Origin: 2-12-FULL-35-23 sp965196985
GTDB taxonomy: Bacteria; Pseudomonadota; Gammaproteobacteria; UBA12402
Reading direction: 5' to 3'
Assembly (NCBI GenBank): GCA_965196985.1
Contig: CBDALO010000048.1
Span: 1-64,000, forward strand
Length of the DNA stretch: 64,000 bases
Position 1 is the first letter of the stretch. Each line of letters opens with the position of its first letter. Made by a program: the position numbers and the translations under genes. The notes beneath the pieces are model-generated. The model did not search any database. It was given only the letters and a program-made list of their open reading frames with translations, and was not told where the DNA came from. This document shows positions 35,594 through 44,251 of the stretch, piece by piece.

Positions 35594-36098
35594 TCTGTGG
35601 TGCAAATAACAGTAGTTGTACAAGGCGAATTACGCGGCCGATGAACAAGCCAGTACAAACGCCAGAGATAGCGAGCATAATAAAAACATAACCAGTATTT
35701 TCGAGCAAGCTTGGCTGAACAGCAGAAGAGTAGCCAAAATAATATTTACTAAAAAAAATGATTAAGATCAATATCAGCGTAATCCAACTACCAGGCATTT
35801 TAATTAATAAGCGTTTACGGTCGGTTTGAATTTTGAGTAGGCGTAGTTGTAACCAACCAAAGAAAACCCCTATTAAAATAGCTATAGCCCAGATAGAGTT
35901 AGCATAGCTGCTTGAACCGACATCACCAACTAAAGTGTCAATCGACATCCAAGAAAAAATAATAGGTGCAATGAGTAGCTTTAGAAAAGGTGTAACACGG
36001 CTTTTGCTTGCTTTAATGCCAATGAAAATCAGGTAAGCAAACAACAGGTAAACCCACCACGGGGTGTGAATGATAATTTGCCAAATTGTTTCAAACAT
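35562..36098 (-). CDS. Small membrane protein encoded with a PadR regulator (DUF6622-like)
   Basis: A 178-residue integral membrane protein from ATG 36098 (MFETIWQIIIHTPWWVYLL). About five helices are seen (VYLLFAYLIFIGIKA, FLKLLIAPIIFSWMSI, SIWAIAILIGVFFGW, WITLILILIIFFSKYYFG, GYVFIMLAISGVCTGLFIG). The first helix pair and the GI-KA-R-x3-P pattern resemble DUF6622 proteins. The start overlaps the end of the upstream regulator gene, so the pair is coupled. A regulator-controlled membrane function is inferred; substrate unknown. Confidence 0.65.
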   Translation of the reverse strand: MFETIWQIIIHTPWWVYLLFAYLIFIGIKASKSRVTPFLKLLIAPIIFSWMSIDTLVGDVGSSSYANSIWAIAILIGVFFGWLQLRLLKIQTDRKRLLIKMPGSWITLILILIIFFSKYYFGYSSAVQPSLLENTGYVFIMLAISGVCTGLFIGRVIRLVQLLLFAPQISLAKPTTKQ

Positions 36099-36660
36099 CA
36101 TTTTTCTCCAGTTGTTGTAATAGTTTGATTGCTTGCTCGCCCCATTTGAGCTTAGCTTTTTGCATTGCTTGACCATGGTCAATAGTTAATAGCCAGAAAG
36201 GCAAATGAGGTGAATTGGTTTCAGTTGTTTTTAAATGTTCAGCCATCGACTTAGTCTGAGTTAGAAATTTATTAGCATTGCGTATCATATCTTCAATTTG
36301 TGCAATATTGGCTTCAATTGAGCGATTTGCGCCAAAGAAAAGTTTAAGCAAGAATTCATTGCGAATTTGGAATTTATTATCATCTTCTAGCAACCAGTTC
36401 CGCAGCATTTGTTTACCTTGTTTGCTGATTTTATAAATCTTTCGCTGCCGGCCGCCTTCGCTGATTTCTGGTTCACAAGTAACAGCACTTTCTTCAAGTA
36501 ATTTGGATAGGTGGGGGTAGAGTTGGCCATCGCTTTCTACCCAAAAATAGTGGGTTGATTGCAACATGGTTTGTTTGATTTGGTAGCCGGACATGGGTTC
36601 AATACTTAGCATGCCAAGGATGGCGAATTGAGTTTTGCTGGTCTTTTTGCTGCTTCGCAT
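36091..36660 (-). CDS. PadR-family transcriptional regulator
   Basis: A 189-residue DNA-binding protein. The winged helix of the PadR family (FAILGMLSIEPMSGYQIKQTM, of which FAILGMLSIEPMSGYQIKQT is quoted to limit) is followed by DGQLYPHLSKLLEESAVTCE and GGRQRKIYKISKQGKQML. The C-terminal helical domain (Vir_act_alpha_C type) begins near residue 90. It probably represses its own operon, which includes the following membrane protein. ATG 36660 has GGAGGC 5-10 nt upstream on the minus strand. Confidence 0.9.
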   Translation of the reverse strand: MRSSKKTSKTQFAILGMLSIEPMSGYQIKQTMLQSTHYFWVESDGQLYPHLSKLLEESAVTCEPEISEGGRQRKIYKISKQGKQMLRNWLLEDDNKFQIRNEFLLKLFFGANRSIEANIAQIEDMIRNANKFLTQTKSMAEHLKTTETNSPHLPFWLLTIDHGQAMQKAKLKWGEQAIKLLQQLEKNDV

Positions 36661-36747
36661 AGTGGCCTCCTTTAGGCTGAAGAAAGTATTATATATCTAA
36701 AAGATACAAATTTACAAGGCATATTGGTCAATTTTTGGAATAAAAAA

Positions 36748-36800
36748 CACCTCCGCTGGGGAGGTTGGTTAGTCTATAAAAGTTTAACCAAGCGAAGGTG
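36748..36800. other. Large imperfect hairpin in the padR-ubiE intergenic region
   Basis: CACCTCCGCT (36748-36757) pairs with AGCGAAGGTG (36791-36800) with one G-U type change, and TTGGTTA pairs with TTAACCAA inside. An alternative local hairpin CCTCC..GGAGG exists in the left arm, so two mutually exclusive folds are possible. No gene is seen in 36661-37295, which is otherwise taken up by the hairpins and repeats listed next. Confidence 0.45.
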
Positions 36801-36885
36801 TAGCAGGATTATTATTCTTTTCCGCAGTTTGCGATTTTTTCTTATTATTCAGGAGCTGTTGCTCATAGTCTTGTTTCCTCCTGTC

Positions 36886-36904
36886 CCCACGCTTTGAGCG
36901 TGGG
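36886..36904. repeat. Short palindrome CCCACGCT-TTG-AGCGTGGG
   Basis: An 8-bp perfect stem with a 3-nt loop, flanked by GT-C and AACC. This GTGGGAACC-type palindrome resembles REP-like extragenic palindromes that are common in other gammaproteobacteria. A single copy is seen in the window. Confidence 0.45.
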
Positions 36905-37083
36905 AACCCTTCATGGGCTTGAGGGGTAGCAGAGAAAGTGTGTTTGTATAGCGCATAAATAAATTTTGTTAAGTGAAAAAATGGTTTTTTTGCGTGTGTA
37001 GTTTTTTTAAAGGATAATTACGTCGCAGATGATAGTAGAGAGAAGCTTGAGGTTTGCAAAACAACAGCCCCCTTTTTTAAAAG

Positions 37084-37239
37084 GGCGTTGTTGCGTAAAT
37101 AGTAGAACAGGATAGGTAGCTCGACTTAAACTGATTTGTGTGTTGCTTTTGCGTAAGTAAAGCGCAGCGTAGCGAGCCATGGAGCAAAAGTAACACACAA
37201 ATCAGCAAGGCAAGGTGTGATGATTTATGCAACAACGCC
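37084..37239. other. Composite hairpin element upstream of ubiE
   Basis: The outer arms GGCGTTGTTGCGTAAAT (37084-37100) and ATTTATGCAACAACGCC (37223-37239) are complementary over 17 bp with one mismatch. Inside them sits the 75-bp hairpin repeat (37131-37205), giving a stem-within-stem structure of 156 bp. It lies 57 bp before ubiE. Confidence 0.6.
37131..37205 (+). repeat. 75-bp hairpin repeat, copy 2
   Basis: The 21-bp arms (37131-37151 and 37185-37205) pair at all positions except one G-U, around a 33-nt loop starting CGTAAGTAAAG. The loop matches copy 1 (26839-26913) with one change. The arm centre is TGTGT-T here against CATAT-G in copy 1, with compensating changes on the other side, which argues for selection on the fold. 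Confidence 0.7.
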
Positions 37240-37261
37240 ATTATAAGGAGGGGACGTGCTG

Positions 37262-37289
37262 GACAGAGGACAGAAGATAGAGGATAGAG
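37262..37289 (+). repeat. Four tandem heptads overlapping the ubiE ribosome-binding region
   Basis: GACAGAG, GACAGAA, GATAGAG, GATAGAG run in series and end 6 nt before the ubiE ATG. The last copy provides the AGAGGA ribosome-binding site. Variation in copy number would change the leader but not the coding frame. Confidence 0.6.
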
Positions 37290-37295
37290 GAAACG

Positions 37296-38045
37296 ATGGA
37301 AAATAAAAAAACTGACTTTGGCTTTAAAAAAGTCAATCTCAAAGAAAAAGCTAAGCTGGTTAGAGGCGTTTTTGACTCAGTAGCTAGTCGTTATGATCTG
37401 ATGAACGACTTAATGTCACTCGGGCTGCATCGTCTATGGAAACGAACTACGATAGATCGTGCAGGCGTTAGGCCTGGTCAGCGGGTGTTGGATCTAGCAG
37501 GTGGAACTGGTGACTTAACGAGAGCTTTTGCTAAGCGAGTTGGTCAGTCAGGGCGGGTTGTTTTGGCCGATATTAACCATGCCATGCTATTAGTTGGGCG
37601 AGAGAAACTTATTAATAAAGGTATATTGGGTAATGTTGTTTATGTACAAACGGATGCGCAGGAGCTGGCCTTTCCAAGTAATAGCTTTGATTGTATTACG
37701 ATTGCTTTTGGGCTGCGCAATGTGACTGATAAGCAAGCTGCTTTAGCTTCTATGCATCGAGTGCTCAAGCCCGGTGGGCGCTTACTAGTACTTGAGTTTT
37801 CTAAGTTGGTATTGCCACAATTACAAAAGCTCTATGACTTATATTCCTTTAAAGTTATACCAAAGTTAGGCTCATGGGTTACTGGCGATACAGAAAGCTA
37901 TCAATATTTAGTTGAATCGATTAAGTTGCACCCAGATCAGGAAGCGCTGAGAAAAATGATGTTGCTCGCTGGGTTTGATCAAGTCAGTTATAGTAACTTA
38001 ACAAGTGGTGTAGTTGCATTACACGAAGGCATTAAATTGAGCTAA
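37296..38045 (+). CDS. ubiE: Ubiquinone/menaquinone biosynthesis C-methyltransferase
   Basis: A 249-residue SAM-dependent methyltransferase acting on the demethoxy-quinone (or demethylmenaquinone) ring. VFDSVASRYDLMNDLMSLGLH (quoted as FDSVASRYDLMNDLMSLGLH), motif I LDLAGGTGDLTRAF, NHAMLLVGREKL, FGLRNVTDKQAAL and LVLEFSKL are all diagnostic. AGAGGAAACGATGG gives a good ribosome-binding site. First gene of ubiE-ubiJ-ubiB, the usual gammaproteobacterial order. Confidence 0.96.
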   Translation: MENKKTDFGFKKVNLKEKAKLVRGVFDSVASRYDLMNDLMSLGLHRLWKRTTIDRAGVRPGQRVLDLAGGTGDLTRAFAKRVGQSGRVVLADINHAMLLVGREKLINKGILGNVVYVQTDAQELAFPSNSFDCITIAFGLRNVTDKQAALASMHRVLKPGGRLLVLEFSKLVLPQLQKLYDLYSFKVIPKLGSWVTGDTESYQYLVESIKLHPDQEALRKMMLLAGFDQVSYSNLTSGVVALHEGIKLS

Positions 38046-38062
38046 AGGCTTATAGAGGTAAA

Positions 38063-38683
38063 ATGAAATCACTAACCGCATTATTTTTACTAGAAAAAGC
38101 AATTAATGCATTCTTGCAGCAACATGTAGAAGCCAGGCAGCATTTTACTGAGCTTGCTGGTAAAACGCTGGCAATTAATGTTAGTGGAGTAGAGTTCAAG
38201 TTTTTTATAATTTTTACTGAACAAAAAATTTACCTTCAACATCACTGTACTGGCGAACCTGATTTATTAATTAGCGCCCCCTTTTTTACTTTGATTAATT
38301 TGTTTGGCCAGCAAGACATGAACCAGCTTTTATTTTCTGATGATATGGAAATTAAAGGGGATTTAATTTTAGCTCAGAAGGTCAAGCAATTCTTTGCCGA
38401 AGTTGATGTTGAATGGGAGTATTACTTATCCCAGCTAGTTGGTGATGTTGCAGCTAATGAGGCTAAGCGTTGTTTTGTTAATAATAAAGAACGAATAAAA
38501 CAATTGGCAAAGCGGTTTCGTGGCAATATGGTTGAATATTTGCAAGAAGAAGCAAATTGGTTACCATCAAAAAACTTAGCGCAAGATTTTTTTATGGCTG
38601 TAGATGCTTTAAAAAACGACGTGGCAAGACTAGAGTTGCGCATTAAACGTTTTCAGCAAGCGCAAAAGCAACGTAAGGAATAA
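38063..38683 (+). CDS. ubiJ: Ubiquinone biosynthesis accessory factor UbiJ (SCP2 domain)
   Basis: A 206-residue soluble protein between ubiE and ubiB. An N-terminal SCP2 lipid-binding domain (about 15-115) includes the typical ALFLLEKAINAFLQ start and a DDMEIKGDLILAQKVKQF block. The C-terminal part is helical and charged, consistent with a coiled coil. UbiJ and UbiK help the soluble Ubi complex bind the isoprenoid intermediates. Identification rests on domain plus position. It is 1 nt before ubiB. Confidence 0.88.
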   Translation: MKSLTALFLLEKAINAFLQQHVEARQHFTELAGKTLAINVSGVEFKFFIIFTEQKIYLQHHCTGEPDLLISAPFFTLINLFGQQDMNQLLFSDDMEIKGDLILAQKVKQFFAEVDVEWEYYLSQLVGDVAANEAKRCFVNNKERIKQLAKRFRGNMVEYLQEEANWLPSKNLAQDFFMAVDALKNDVARLELRIKRFQQAQKQRKE

Positions 38684-38684
38684 T

Positions 38685-40328
38685 ATGTTTCGATTAGTGA
38701 GGATGTGGTTTAGGATTATAGTGATAGGCGCTATTTTAGCGCGTTATCGAATTGATGAGTTGGTGCTGCACTCGGCGTGGTTTTACCCTTTTCGCTTTAT
38801 TTGTTACTTCAATCCTATGCACTATTTTTCTGCTAAGTCGTTAACGGCTGTTGAACGCTTGCGTTGTGCTTTGGAGAAACTAGGGCCTATCTATATTAAG
38901 TTTGGCCAGCTACTTTCAACCAGGCGTGATTTAATTCCACCTGATATAGCTGAGGAGCTTAGCAAATTACAAGATTCAGTGAAGCCTTTTCCTTCAGAAA
39001 TAGCCAAGGCTATGATAGAGGCAAGTTTAGGTGGATCTGTTAAGGATATTTTTGCTGAGTTTTCTGATGAGGCATTAGCTTCTGCGTCAATTGCCCAAGT
39101 GCATGGTGCGGTGTTGCAGACAGGCGAAAGTGTAGTAGTAAAGGTTTTAAGGCCTAATGTTAAGAAAAATATTCAAAAAGATTTGGATATTTTAAAAGCT
39201 TTAGCAAAGCTTGCTCATCATTTCTTAGCAAACGGTAATCGCTTGCGTCCTAAAGAGGTGGTAAAAGAATTTGAAATTAGCCTTTATGCAGAGCTTGATT
39301 TAGCGCGTGAGGCAGCCAATGCTTCTTTGCTAAGGCGTAATTTTCAAGATTCCTCTATTTTGTATATTCCGGAAGTTTATTGGGATTATTGCAAGCAAGA
39401 CGTAATGGTGATGGAGCGCATCCATGGTGTTCCTATTTATGATCTAGAGCGTTTAAAGCGGCAAGGTTCCGATTTTCATGAGTTGGCTAAAAATGGAATG
39501 ACGCTTTTTTTTAAACAGGTTTTTGAAGATAATTTTTTTCATGCGGATATGCACCCTGGAAACTTATTTGTTAGTGAAGAAAATAAAACACAATTTATAG
39601 CGGTTGATTTTGGTATCGTTGGTAGCTTGTCTGATAGTGATCGTCGTTATATAGCTGAAAACTTACTGGCATTCTTAAACCGTGACTATCGACGTATTGC
39701 TTTACTGCATATTGAATCGGGCTGGGTTGATGCCGATACTCGAGTTGATGACTTTGAGGCAGCACTAAGGACCATTTCTGAACCTGTTTTTGAAAAACCT
39801 TTAAAAGATATTTCCATGGGACAGGTTATGCTTAACTTATTTCGCATTGCACGAGAGTTCAATATTACTATTCAGCCACAACTGATTTTGTTGCAAAAAA
39901 CTCTTTTTAATATTGAAAGCTTGGGGCGTAACTTAAATCCTGATTTAGATTTATGGAAGACAGCTAAGCCACACTTGGAGCGCTGGGTAAAAGCTCAGAT
40001 GGGACCAAAGCGAATGTTAAAACGATTAAGTTACAATTTACCTAAATGGATTGAGAAGTTTCCTGATATGCCAGATTTGCTTTATGATACTTTGCAGACG
40101 ATTAAGCTTGAAAAGGAAGGTCGTGTTTGTCAGCGATCACAGATTCCAGGAAGAGAAAGGGGTGGTTTGTATGCCTTATTTGGTGCTGGCGTTGGTTTAT
40201 TGATTGGCGCGGCTTTATCAATGCATCCAGCTGGTAGTACGGTGGCTTCGTGGGTGCTATTTGGCGTTGGGGTGGGTTTGCTGGGTGTTAGTGCCTGGTT
40301 TAAACTGTGGCAATTATTAAAAGGGTAA
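38685..40328 (+). CDS. ubiB: Ubiquinone biosynthesis regulatory protein kinase-like UbiB
   Basis: A 547-residue atypical kinase-like (ABC1/ADCK/UbiB) membrane-associated protein needed for ubiquinone synthesis. The KxGQ motif in YIKFGQLLSTRRDL (about 70), the Ala-rich loop ASIAQVHGA (about 130), VMERIHGVPIYD, HADMHPGNLFV and VDFGIVG (DFG-like, about 308) are clear. The two C-terminal transmembrane helices (ALFGAGVGLLIGAALSM and WVLFGVGVGLLGVSAWF) are also present. Length equals the E. coli protein. Confidence 0.96.
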   Translation: MFRLVRMWFRIIVIGAILARYRIDELVLHSAWFYPFRFICYFNPMHYFSAKSLTAVERLRCALEKLGPIYIKFGQLLSTRRDLIPPDIAEELSKLQDSVKPFPSEIAKAMIEASLGGSVKDIFAEFSDEALASASIAQVHGAVLQTGESVVVKVLRPNVKKNIQKDLDILKALAKLAHHFLANGNRLRPKEVVKEFEISLYAELDLAREAANASLLRRNFQDSSILYIPEVYWDYCKQDVMVMERIHGVPIYDLERLKRQGSDFHELAKNGMTLFFKQVFEDNFFHADMHPGNLFVSEENKTQFIAVDFGIVGSLSDSDRRYIAENLLAFLNRDYRRIALLHIESGWVDADTRVDDFEAALRTISEPVFEKPLKDISMGQVMLNLFRIAREFNITIQPQLILLQKTLFNIESLGRNLNPDLDLWKTAKPHLERWVKAQMGPKRMLKRLSYNLPKWIEKFPDMPDLLYDTLQTIKLEKEGRVCQRSQIPGRERGGLYALFGAGVGLLIGAALSMHPAGSTVASWVLFGVGVGLLGVSAWFKLWQLLKG

Positions 40329-40329
40329 A

Positions 40330-40735
40330 ATGATGAAAATGTTTCTTCCGGCAGCAGGTTTTTTTTGGATTTATTGGTATTGCCTTAGCTGGCTTGGGTG
40401 ATCATGTCTTTTCTCATTCAATGACAATGCAAAATTATCATGAATATCAGTTGGCATTAAATTATGAATTGGCACATAGCTTAGTTTTGTTAGTAATAGG
40501 GTTGTTTGGTTTTGTGACACACAAGCCTTTTAAGCTGTTGCAGCTTAGTGCCTATTTAATGGTGGTTGGTATTATCTTTTTTAGTGGTGATATCTATATG
40601 GCAACAGTTTACTCGGTTCCAGCACTCAAAGCGTTAGTTCCAGTAGGGGGCACTGCTTTTTTGCTTGCTTGGGCGGTGCTTTTTATTGCCGGGGTTTATT
40701 ACTATTTTCGCGCGATTCATGCGCATGATATGTAA
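40330..40735 (+). pseudogene. DUF423 (YgdD-like) membrane protein, frameshifted at T8
   Basis: The start MMKMFLPAAGFF (ATG 40330, 1 nt after the ubiB stop) and the remainder from GFIGIALAGLGDHVFSH to 40735 are in different frames. The switch is at T8 (40359-40366), where seven T would keep the frame. The repaired protein of about 134 residues has four helices and the DUF423 pattern LGDHVFSHSM..YHEYQLALNYELAHSLVLL and FSGDIYMATVYSVPALKALVPVGG (quoted in part). The function of DUF423 is unknown. It could be a sequencing error or a real lesion; ORF callers would start at 40394 and lose the first helix. Confidence 0.7.
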
Positions 40736-40817
40736 AAAAGTTAAATTTTAGACTTTTCCTGGTAATTTCCTGTATGATAAGGCCAATTTTTGAGTGAATA
40801 CTGAGTTGGAGGGGCAA

Positions 40818-41099
40818 GTGGATAAAAAATACCTTAATAAAATTGCCGAATTATGCCAGGTAATGGGTAACCATAACCGCATGCAAATTCTGTTTCTTTG
40901 CTTGGATAAACCAGTACCTGTGGGGGTTATCGCTGAAACACTGGGGCTATCTCAGTCATTGGTGAGCCATAATTTGCGCCATATGCGTGAAGTGCGCTTA
41001 TTGAGAGCGGAACGCCATGGTAAAGAAATCCATTATGCAGTGGATGATGACCATGTCCGTTGTATATTACAAGACCTGCTTGAGCACGTTAAGCACTAA
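40818..41099 (+). CDS. ArsR-family transcriptional regulator
   Basis: A 93-residue winged-helix protein from GTG 40818, chosen because GGAGGGG (40808-40814) is directly upstream; a longer GTG start at 40794 lacks such a site. LCQVMGNHNRMQILFLC, VIAETLGLSQSLVSHNLRHM (recognition helix) and HGKEIHYAVDDDHVRCIL fit the ArsR/SmtB fold. No obvious metal-binding CxC motif is seen in the recognition helix, so it may sense something other than thiophilic metals. It may regulate the following ABC transporter operon 127 nt downstream. Confidence 0.85.
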   Translation: MDKKYLNKIAELCQVMGNHNRMQILFLCLDKPVPVGVIAETLGLSQSLVSHNLRHMREVRLLRAERHGKEIHYAVDDDHVRCILQDLLEHVKH

Positions 41100-41225
41100 T
41101 GCGAGTTTTGCGCTAGAGCGTATTCAGAAGAACAGATAAATTGAACAGTCTAAATAAGGCCGCTAGTTTTTTATTGGGCAATGAAACTACACCATTAAAA
41201 AGTTAGTAACAGAAGGGTAACAACG

Positions 41226-42956
41226 GTGTTAAGAATTTGGCGAAACAACCAGCTTAATGCATTACGCCCTAATTTGTGGGATGGGGTGGCGTTTCTTATC
41301 GTTGTGCTACTCTTTGCTACTCTTGCTTTTGGTGCTATGGAGATGGCGACGCCTTATCATATTGGTCAGCAGTTACCTATTCATTTAGATCCTAAGTACT
41401 TACCTTACTATGCTTTGCAGACAGTAATGCGAATGTTTATCGCATTATTTTGCTCATTGGTTTTTACTTTTGTAGTGGGGGGCTTGGCTGCAAAAAACCG
41501 CCACGCTGAGCGCTTAATTATTCCAGCAATAGATATTTTGCAATCCGTGCCGATTTTAGGTTTTTTATCAATTACTATTGTGATGTTTATCGCACTGTTT
41601 CCTAATAGCCTGTTAGGCCCTGAGTGTGCAGCTATCTTTGTTATTTTTACCTCCCAGGTTTGGAATATGACTTTGGGATTCTATCAAAGTTTAAAAACTC
41701 TACCTCATGATTTAAAAGAAGCAGCGAGCATGTTTCATTTGTCTTCCTGGCAGCGTTTTTGGCGGATCGAAGTGCCTTTTGCTATCCCAAGCCTGATATG
41801 GAACATGATGATGTCGATGTCAGCTAGCTGGTTCTTTGTAGTGGCCTCTGAAGCCATCACTGTTAACCATCAGCATATCTTGCTCCCAGGAATTGGTTCT
41901 TATATTGCGACAGCAATTTATCAGGCTAATCCCCATGCAGTGTGGTACGCCATTATTACCATGTTAGTTGTTATTTTCCTTTACGATCAAATTCTATTTC
42001 GTCCTTTGGTCCGTTGGAGTGAGCGCTTCAAGATGGAAGCTTCTATAGAAGATAAGCGGGTGAGCTCCCTATTTATTTGGATAATGAATAAAACACATTT
42101 GCTTCATGACTTTGGTCGGCTGTTGAGTTTTCTATCTTCGTGGGTGATTAATTTACGCTTAGGAAAGAAAGTAGTGGCCTTGGAACGTGAGTCTCATAAG
42201 GCTTACTTTGCGGTCATTTCTGTTTGGATTTACTACGGACTAATTTTGGCGGCGTGTTTGTTTGCTTTATTTGCACTAGGGAGTTTTATTTTTAAAACAT
42301 TAACTTTGATGCAAGTTTTGCATGTTTTTGTATTGGGGGTTTATACTTTAATACGTGTTGTAGTGCTTATTATCCTTTGTTCTTTAGTTTGGGTGCCGAT
42401 AGGTGTTTGGGTTGGTATGCGTCCGCGGGTGACCTCAATAGTGCAGCCTATTGCTCAGTTTCTAGCATCATTCCCAGCAAATTTGGTTTTCCCAGTAGTG
42501 GTGATTGCAATTATACACTTTCACCTTAAAGCTAATATTTGGACAACGCCGTTAATGATATTAGGAACACAGTGGTACATCTTGTTTAATGTGATTGCTG
42601 GTGCCTCAAGCTTGCCCAAAGAGCTTTATTTAGTTTCTAAAAATTTACATGTCAAAGGTTGGTTGTGGTGGCGTAAATTTATTTTGCCAGGGGTATTTCC
42701 TTTTTATGTAACAGGTGCGATGACTGCGGCAGGTGGTGCTTGGAATGCCAGCATAGTTGCTGAAGTGGTATCGTGGGGCTCGCACACTATTAAGGCAGCA
42801 GGTTTAGGAGCTTATATTAATATTTGGACTCAGGCGGGCAGCTTTCCTCGCATTGCTTTAGGGATTAGTATGATGTGTTTATTTGTCTTGGTGCTAAATC
42901 GACTGGTTTGGCAGCCAATGTATAATTTAGCGCAGAAGCGCTTTCAACTTTATTAG
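41226..42956 (+). CDS. ABC transporter permease, fused tandem BPD domains (NitT/TauT-like)
   Basis: A 576-residue membrane protein made of two permease domains in tandem (about 60-270 and 350-570). Each has an EAA loop: DLKEAASMFHLSSWQRFWRIEVP in the first (quoted as EAASMFHLSSWQRFWRIEVP) and ELYLVSKNLHVKGWLWWRK in the second. DILQSVPILGFL and FLASFPANLVFP are the usual NitT/TauT helices. It starts with GTG 41226. No periplasmic binding protein gene is adjacent, so the substrate is unknown. It is 7 nt before the ATPase gene. Confidence 0.85.
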   Translation: MLRIWRNNQLNALRPNLWDGVAFLIVVLLFATLAFGAMEMATPYHIGQQLPIHLDPKYLPYYALQTVMRMFIALFCSLVFTFVVGGLAAKNRHAERLIIPAIDILQSVPILGFLSITIVMFIALFPNSLLGPECAAIFVIFTSQVWNMTLGFYQSLKTLPHDLKEAASMFHLSSWQRFWRIEVPFAIPSLIWNMMMSMSASWFFVVASEAITVNHQHILLPGIGSYIATAIYQANPHAVWYAIITMLVVIFLYDQILFRPLVRWSERFKMEASIEDKRVSSLFIWIMNKTHLLHDFGRLLSFLSSWVINLRLGKKVVALERESHKAYFAVISVWIYYGLILAACLFALFALGSFIFKTLTLMQVLHVFVLGVYTLIRVVVLIILCSLVWVPIGVWVGMRPRVTSIVQPIAQFLASFPANLVFPVVVIAIIHFHLKANIWTTPLMILGTQWYILFNVIAGASSLPKELYLVSKNLHVKGWLWWRKFILPGVFPFYVTGAMTAAGGAWNASIVAEVVSWGSHTIKAAGLGAYINIWTQAGSFPRIALGISMMCLFVLVLNRLVWQPMYNLAQKRFQLY

Positions 42957-42963
42957 AGAATAA

Positions 42964-44250
42964 ATGATGACAGGAAAATTTCTCGAACTACGTAATGTAA
43001 AAAAAGTCTTCCGTAATGATCCCCAGCAAGAAATGCTTGTGCTCGATGATGTCAACTTTTGTATGAAAGAGGGTGAGATTGTCGCTTTACTAGGGCGATC
43101 TGGCTCAGGTAAGTCAACGTTGTTGCGTATTATTGCTGGTTTGATTGAGCCAAGTGATGGCGAAGTGTTTTATGGTAAAGAAAAAGTAGTTGGACCTGTT
43201 CAAGGCATTTCAATGGTGTTTCAAAGTTTTGCCTTAATGCCTTGGTTAACTGTTTTGCAGAATGTAGAGTTAGGGTTAGAAGCACTTGGCATTAAACGAG
43301 ATGAACGTAGACAGCGTGCGCTAAAGGCAATTGACATTGTAGGCTTAGATGGATTTGAGTCGGCTTTTCCGAAAGAGTTGTCAGGTGGTATGCGCCAGCG
43401 AGTTGGTTTTGCAAGAGCATTAGTAGTAAAACCAGATCTATTGTTAATGGATGAGCCATTTTCCGCCTTAGATGTTCTAACTACTGATAACTTGCGTGAT
43501 GATTTATTGGATCTATGGGAAAGCGGTAAGGAAGGCTTAAAAGGTATATTGTTAGTGACGCACGATATTGAAGAGGCCTTGATTGTGGCTGACCGGATTT
43601 TAATTTTTGATAGCAACCCTGGGAAAATTTTACATGACTTGCCAGTGAATTTACCCCGTCCGCGTGATGATGAGTTGCCAGGCTTTAAGCGCCTTATGGA
43701 TAAGATATATACCTTAATGACTGCCTCAACTTTTGATGATGAAGAAGAGATTAAGATCGATTTAAGTTATCGTGTGCCTGATGCGCAGGTAAGTGAGTTG
43801 GTTGGTTTGCTTGAGGCTATTGAAGATGAAGAAGCCGAAGGTGCCTTAGAGTTTTCTTACTTGGCGGAGCTTGTTCAGTTAGACGTTGATGAATTATTGG
43901 CATTAACAGAAGTATTAGAAATTTTACACTTTACTAAAAGCCAAGATGGTGGAATCTATTTAACCCAAGCAGGGGAAAGTTTTGCAAGTGCTGACGTATT
44001 AGAGCAAAAGCAGATTTTTGCCCGGCATTTGATACAATATATTCCTTTGGTTAAACGAATCTGCGATGTGTTACGTAAGCGCCATAACCACTTAGTTTCT
44101 AAAAAGTACTTCTTAGCTGAGTTAGAAGATTATTTTAGCGATGAAGATGCTGAACGTGTATTACGTGTAGTAATTGAGTGGGGACGGTTTGCAGAGTTGT
44201 TTGCTTATGATGATAGTACCGGTAAATTAAGCTTGGAGAACCCAGAGTAA
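42964..44250 (+). CDS. ABC transporter ATP-binding protein with AAA-associated C-terminal domain
   Basis: A 428-residue protein. The ATPase domain (1-240) has Walker A LLGRSGSGKSTLLR (about 40), Q-loop VFQSFALMPW, signature ELSGGMRQRVGFARAL (about 140), Walker B LLLMDEPFSALD and H-loop VTHDIEEAL. The extra C-terminal part (about 270-428) matches the AAA-associated domain found in NitT/TauT-type systems and is acidic and helical. It pairs with the fused permease. Start MMTGKFLELRNV; it ends 1 nt before the antiporter gene. Confidence 0.88.
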   Translation: MMTGKFLELRNVKKVFRNDPQQEMLVLDDVNFCMKEGEIVALLGRSGSGKSTLLRIIAGLIEPSDGEVFYGKEKVVGPVQGISMVFQSFALMPWLTVLQNVELGLEALGIKRDERRQRALKAIDIVGLDGFESAFPKELSGGMRQRVGFARALVVKPDLLLMDEPFSALDVLTTDNLRDDLLDLWESGKEGLKGILLVTHDIEEALIVADRILIFDSNPGKILHDLPVNLPRPRDDELPGFKRLMDKIYTLMTASTFDDEEEIKIDLSYRVPDAQVSELVGLLEAIEDEEAEGALEFSYLAELVQLDVDELLALTEVLEILHFTKSQDGGIYLTQAGESFASADVLEQKQIFARHLIQYIPLVKRICDVLRKRHNHLVSKKYFLAELEDYFSDEDAERVLRVVIEWGRFAELFAYDDSTGKLSLENPE

Positions 44251-44251
44251 T

